DNA of 33,705 nucleotides. Source: Sphaerochaeta sp. Lineage in GTDB: Bacteria; Spirochaetota; Spirochaetia; Sphaerochaetales; Sphaerochaetaceae. The position numbers and the translations under genes are program-made. This document shows positions 30,492 through 33,705 of the stretch, one piece after another (positions within the stretch are counted from its first letter, which is position 1; each line of letters begins with the position of its first letter). The DNA lies in assembly GCA_003456855.1 (NCBI GenBank), contig DMOO01000242.1:1-33705 (forward strand), written 5' to 3'. The notes beneath the pieces are model-generated. The model did not search any database. It was not told the DNA's origin and was given only the letters and a program-made list of their open reading frames with translations.

Positions 30492-32045
30492 ATGGAAATC
30501 TTCAACGAGAACAACTACAAGCACATTTCCAGTGACATGTTCACCCTGGCCCATGACGAGGAGAAGATCACCGACACCAAGCTTGAGACCAAGCCGGTAG
30601 GCTACTTCAAGGACGCATTCAACAGGTTCAAGAAGAACAAGAGCTCAATGGCCGCCGCCATAATCATCCTGTTCCTCTTTGCCTTCGCGCTCTTCGTCCC
30701 GTTCTTCTCGAACTACGATGTAACCTTCAGAGACGGCTACTACAAGATGCTGCTTCCAAAGTCCCACATCTTCCAGTGGCTGGGATGGGACGGCTGCAGA
30801 TGGCAGACTGTCTCCCAGGGAGGCTATGACAGCCTGGCAGCAATAGGCTACGAGTACGGAAGCTCCTCCATCAAGAAGGCAAAGGATCCTGATGTCATGA
30901 GCAACGGAACCTTCTATGATGTCTATGTCGACTCCTACGAGAAGGTCGGCTTTGCCTACGTTGACCTGCCGGAAGCTGACTATATAGCCCTGAAGAACTA
31001 CCAGAACGAGACAGGAATACAGGTCTGCTACCCGATTCCTCAGAACTATCTGACAAACTACCTCAGTGTCTCCAACGGTGCAAACCTCTGGTACAAGCTG
31101 GCTGACACCTCAACGAAGACAACAGGAGTTGCAGCCCAGCATGATGAGAACGGCTACCCGATCTTCGAGAACAACTACATCGTCAAGGAAAGCAAGACCT
31201 ACGGTCGCTACGACAGTCTCAGAATCCCTGGTGACGACGGCGGCTCAGACGGCAAGAGCTGGTACGTCTACGCAATCAGGAACCAGACCGGCTACAAGGT
31301 CAGAGTCCTGTACAGCGCCTACTACGAGTACAAGAACGGCTTCCAGCCGATGCATCTGTTCGGAACAAACCAGCATGGACAGGACATCTTCGCCTGCCTT
31401 GCAATCGGAGCAAGACTGTCCTTCATCCTGGCAATCTCAGTATCCTTCCTGAACTTCATAATCGGAGTCTGCTACGGAGCTGTCGAGGGCTATTACGGTG
31501 GAGCGATAGACCTGATAATGGAGAGAATCTCCGATATCCTGGCATCTGTTCCGTTCATCGTCGTTGCAACCCTGTTCCAGCTGCACCTTGCAAACAGAGT
31601 CGGAGCTGTTCCGGCCTTGCTGTTCGCCTTCGTGTTCACAGGCTGGATCGGAATCGCAAGCAGAGTCAGAACCCAGTTCTACAGATTCAAGAACTCAGAG
31701 TACGTCCTTGCCGCCAGAACACTTGGTGCATCCGACTCGAGACTGATCTTCAGACATGTCCTTCCGAACTCACTTGGAACGATCATCACAGGAACGATCC
31801 TGATCATCCCTGGAGTCATCTTCAGCGAGTCGATGCTCACCTACCTGGGCATCGTCAACCTGGAGACCTCCGGTCTGACATCAATCGGAACCATGCTCTC
31901 CAACGGACAGGCCTACCTGGCAACGTTCCCGCACATCCTCATGTTCCCAGCAGTGTTCATCTCACTGCTTGAGATCTCATTCAACCTCTTCGGTAACGGA
32001 CTCAGAGACGCCTTCAACCCGGCTCTCCGCGGATCAGATGAGTAA
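30492..32045 (+). CDS. oppC: Oligopeptide ABC transporter permease OppC with large external domain
   Basis: The C-terminal 230 residues are a standard OppC/DppC permease: LFGTNQHGQDIFACLAIGARLSF (289-311, the PLGTDxxGRDxxS motif in altered form) and the EAA loop YVLAARTLGASDSRLIFRHVLPN. TM1 lies at about 51-72. Between TM1 and the GTNQHGQD motif sit about 215 residues (73-288) where usual OppC has about 30-40. This segment is rich in Tyr, Asn and Gly and has no hydrophobic span, so it should form an extracytoplasmic domain, presumably contacting OppA. Total length 517 versus about 300 in typical OppC. The start ATG 30492 overlaps a GAGG site. Confidence 0.92.
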   Translation: MEIFNENNYKHISSDMFTLAHDEEKITDTKLETKPVGYFKDAFNRFKKNKSSMAAAIIILFLFAFALFVPFFSNYDVTFRDGYYKMLLPKSHIFQWLGWDGCRWQTVSQGGYDSLAAIGYEYGSSSIKKAKDPDVMSNGTFYDVYVDSYEKVGFAYVDLPEADYIALKNYQNETGIQVCYPIPQNYLTNYLSVSNGANLWYKLADTSTKTTGVAAQHDENGYPIFENNYIVKESKTYGRYDSLRIPGDDGGSDGKSWYVYAIRNQTGYKVRVLYSAYYEYKNGFQPMHLFGTNQHGQDIFACLAIGARLSFILAISVSFLNFIIGVCYGAVEGYYGGAIDLIMERISDILASVPFIVVATLFQLHLANRVGAVPALLFAFVFTGWIGIASRVRTQFYRFKNSEYVLAARTLGASDSRLIFRHVLPNSLGTIITGTILIIPGVIFSESMLTYLGIVNLETSGLTSIGTMLSNGQAYLATFPHILMFPAVFISLLEISFNLFGNGLRDAFNPALRGSDE

Positions 32046-32057
32046 GGAGGTGCAGTG

Positions 32058-33705
32058 ATGGAGAAGAAGATTGAAGTAAAGGACCTGAGAATCTCGTTCA
32101 AGACGACCAACGGAAAGGTCCAGGCCGTCAGAGGTATCAGCTTTGATTTGTACAAGGGCGAGACCCTTGCCATAGTCGGTGAGTCAGGCTCCGGCAAGAG
32201 CGTCACAAGCCGCGCCCTCATGGGAATCCTTGCCCAGAACGCAATGGTTGAAGGTGGAAAGATCTTCTACGACGGCAAGGACCTTCTTAAGATCTCCGAG
32301 GAGGACTTCCACAAGATCCGCGGTGACAAGATCGCCATGGTCTTCCAGGATCCTCTCTCAAGCCTGAACCCGATCATGCGTGTAGGTGCCCAGCTCACAG
32401 AGGCAATGCTTCTGAAGGACAAGGCCAGCCGCAAGGAAAGCAGGAGGAGCATGGACAGGACCTTCAAGATCCTGGGCGAGAAGATGAAGGCTGCCGGCAT
32501 CGAGAACGAGGCTGAGCTTCTTGGCAAGTTCAAGAAGTTCGAGTTCAAGCACGGAGAGCTCCAGAAGGAGTATTCAGACGCCTATCAGAACGCCACCGAG
32601 ACAGTGCCTTTGGCAACCCATATCCGCCTGATGCTCAAGAATAATGTCACTAAGAACCTGAAACAGGACACCGCCGAGCTTGTAAAGGCGGCAAAGGGCT
32701 CCTGCAGCTACTTCGTTGTCCGTGACAGGAAGAGTGAGCTTGAGCCTCTTCTTGAGAACCTGACAAAGCTTGTCACCGATGACAAGAAGGAAGCCGATTC
32801 AAGACTTGCCAAGATCATAGACATCGAGAGCCAGGCACTGGCCTTCGAGGTCCCGAACACCTTCACACTTGGCTACTACCTGACCTTCGTCAAGCCTGAG
32901 ATCCCTAAGATGGAGGTCAAGGCCCTGAATGAGTTCACCCACAAGCACACCGAGTCCGGTTTCATGGATGCCTTCATCGCAAAGGCCCAGAAGGGTGTCG
33001 AGCTTTCCTCAAAGCAGACCGACGAGAACCGCGTGAAGGTCGCCGCAATGCTCAGAGGCAAGGCACAGTTCTTCGAGAAGGACGTTGAGCTCAACACAGT
33101 CAAGGGTGATCTGAAGGAGATGAAGGAAGCCGTCCTGACCTGCCTGGATCCGCTTGAGCTGGTGAAGGACAGCCTGACCCACACCTTCGGAACCTCCCTT
33201 GATACTGCCTGCGAGCGCTACTTCGAGGGTGCAAAGAGAAACGACAAGGAAGAGAGACGCTTCAGCAAGGAGACCAGAAAGCACGAGAACATCAAAAAGA
33301 GGGGCAAGGTCCCTGAGTGGGAGGTCATTCCTGCTTCCTACATTGATGTCCAGGCTGCCAGAGAGGACATCAGAGCCCTGATCCTTGAGGTAGCGGAGCA
33401 CTTTGAGGCCCAGGTCCAGTCAAACAGGAGCGTTGACTTCAGCAAGAGGACACTTGACATCATCGATTACCTGAAGGAGAACGCACAGGCATCAGTTGCA
33501 AAGCTCACAAAGGCAGTTGCAAAGGAGAAGGCCATCAAGTTGATGGAGAGCGTCGGAATCGACAACCCAAGAGTCAGATTCAGACAGTATCCATTCGAGT
33601 TCTCCGGTGGAATGAGACAGAGAATCGTCATTGCAATCGCTCTTACAGCCGACCCGGACATCCTGATCTGCGATGAGCCTACAACCGCTCTGGACGTGAC
33701 CATCC
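32058..33705 (+). CDS. oppD: Oligopeptide ABC transporter ATPase OppD with large insertion (runs off window end)
   Basis: An AAGGAGG site precedes ATG 32058, and the frame is open to the window end (549 codons seen). Walker A GESGSGKS is at about 41-48 and the Q-loop VFQDPLSSLNPI at about 95-106. The signature FSGGMRQRIVIAIAL begins near 515, followed by Walker B ILICDEPTTALDVT. Q-loop to signature is normally about 65 residues in OppD; here it is about 420. The insertion (about 135-485) is charged, helix-rich, full of Lys/Glu, without transmembrane segments or a second Walker motif, and falls in the helical subdomain between EAMLLKDKASRKES and EKAIKLMESVGI. The reading frame and codon use are continuous through it, so it is not an inserted foreign gene. 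Confidence 0.93.
   Translation, partial: MEKKIEVKDLRISFKTTNGKVQAVRGISFDLYKGETLAIVGESGSGKSVTSRALMGILAQNAMVEGGKIFYDGKDLLKISEEDFHKIRGDKIAMVFQDPLSSLNPIMRVGAQLTEAMLLKDKASRKESRRSMDRTFKILGEKMKAAGIENEAELLGKFKKFEFKHGELQKEYSDAYQNATETVPLATHIRLMLKNNVTKNLKQDTAELVKAAKGSCSYFVVRDRKSELEPLLENLTKLVTDDKKEADSRLAKIIDIESQALAFEVPNTFTLGYYLTFVKPEIPKMEVKALNEFTHKHTESGFMDAFIAKAQKGVELSSKQTDENRVKVAAMLRGKAQFFEKDVELNTVKGDLKEMKEAVLTCLDPLELVKDSLTHTFGTSLDTACERYFEGAKRNDKEERRFSKETRKHENIKKRGKVPEWEVIPASYIDVQAAREDIRALILEVAEHFEAQVQSNRSVDFSKRTLDIIDYLKENAQASVAKLTKAVAKEKAIKLMESVGIDNPRVRFRQYPFEFSGGMRQRIVIAIALTADPDILICDEPTTALDVTI

Noticed and set aside
32440..33520. OppD insertion as a separate inserted gene or mobile element
   Set aside because: The frame is continuous, codon use matches the flanks, and there are no terminal repeats or transposase features.

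Overview
The window reads as ordinary bacterial chromosome at roughly half G+C, with dense genes, strong Shine-Dalgarno sites at most starts, AGA/AGG-rich arginine codons and many lipoprotein signal peptides. The gene set (starch and galactan breakdown, peptide uptake, deoxynucleoside salvage, no respiratory genes) fits a fermentative, host-associated anaerobe. Protein style and mildly degenerate lipoboxes suggest a gut spirochaete (Sphaerochaetaceae/Treponema-like). A Bacillota relative is not excluded, because no rRNA or marker gene is present.

Layout. 1-1333: the tail of an upstream gene, a frameshifted small gene, and a prephenate dehydratase carrying a lipoprotein signal peptide. 1379-3295: a YkgJ-type cysteine-cluster protein, two solitary antitoxins (BrnA-like and Phd/YefM-like) that overlap tail to tail, and a small membrane protein with an XRE regulator behind a promoter holding two near-identical operator boxes. 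3347-3876: a 2-keto-3-deoxygluconate-type kinase wrecked by an internal deletion. 3929-7841: an L-fucose/arabinose isomerase-like protein, a 3-hydroxyacyl-CoA dehydrogenase, a YigZ/IMPACT protein and an aldo/keto reductase. 7935-9727: deoC followed 2 bp later by an oversized type II thymidine kinase-like gene. 9829-12581: an aminotransferase, then a promoter and structured leader (candidate preQ1 riboswitch) ahead of a queuosine-precursor transporter and an SDR.

12574-22368, all on the minus strand, is a starch/alpha-glucan locus: type I pullulanase lipoprotein, a SusE/SusF-like multi-repeat lipoprotein, a MalE-like binding protein, MalF, MalG and an alpha-amylase lipoprotein. Surface enzymes would debranch and cut the polymer, the repeat lipoprotein would hold it at the surface, and the ABC importer would take up the oligosaccharides; its ATPase is not encoded here. 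Hairpins sit after the repeat lipoprotein and after malE. A GH53 endo-galactanase is transcribed divergently from the pullulanase, with the two -35 boxes only 6 bp apart.

23590-26502: a flavodoxin-fold protein, a secreted protein of unknown function and a MATE exporter. 26675 to the window end: an oppABCD oligopeptide importer in which OppA (899 aa), OppC (about 215-residue loop after TM1) and OppD (about 350 extra residues between Q-loop and signature) are all enlarged, while OppB is of normal size.

A recurring oddity is a set of genes without Shine-Dalgarno sites whose start codon lies 6-9 nt after a promoter -10 hexamer (YkgJ, isomerase-like, YigZ, aldo/keto reductase, GH53). This predicts leaderless mRNAs in a genome that otherwise uses strong ribosome-binding sites. 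No tRNA, rRNA, CRISPR array or insertion sequence was seen.
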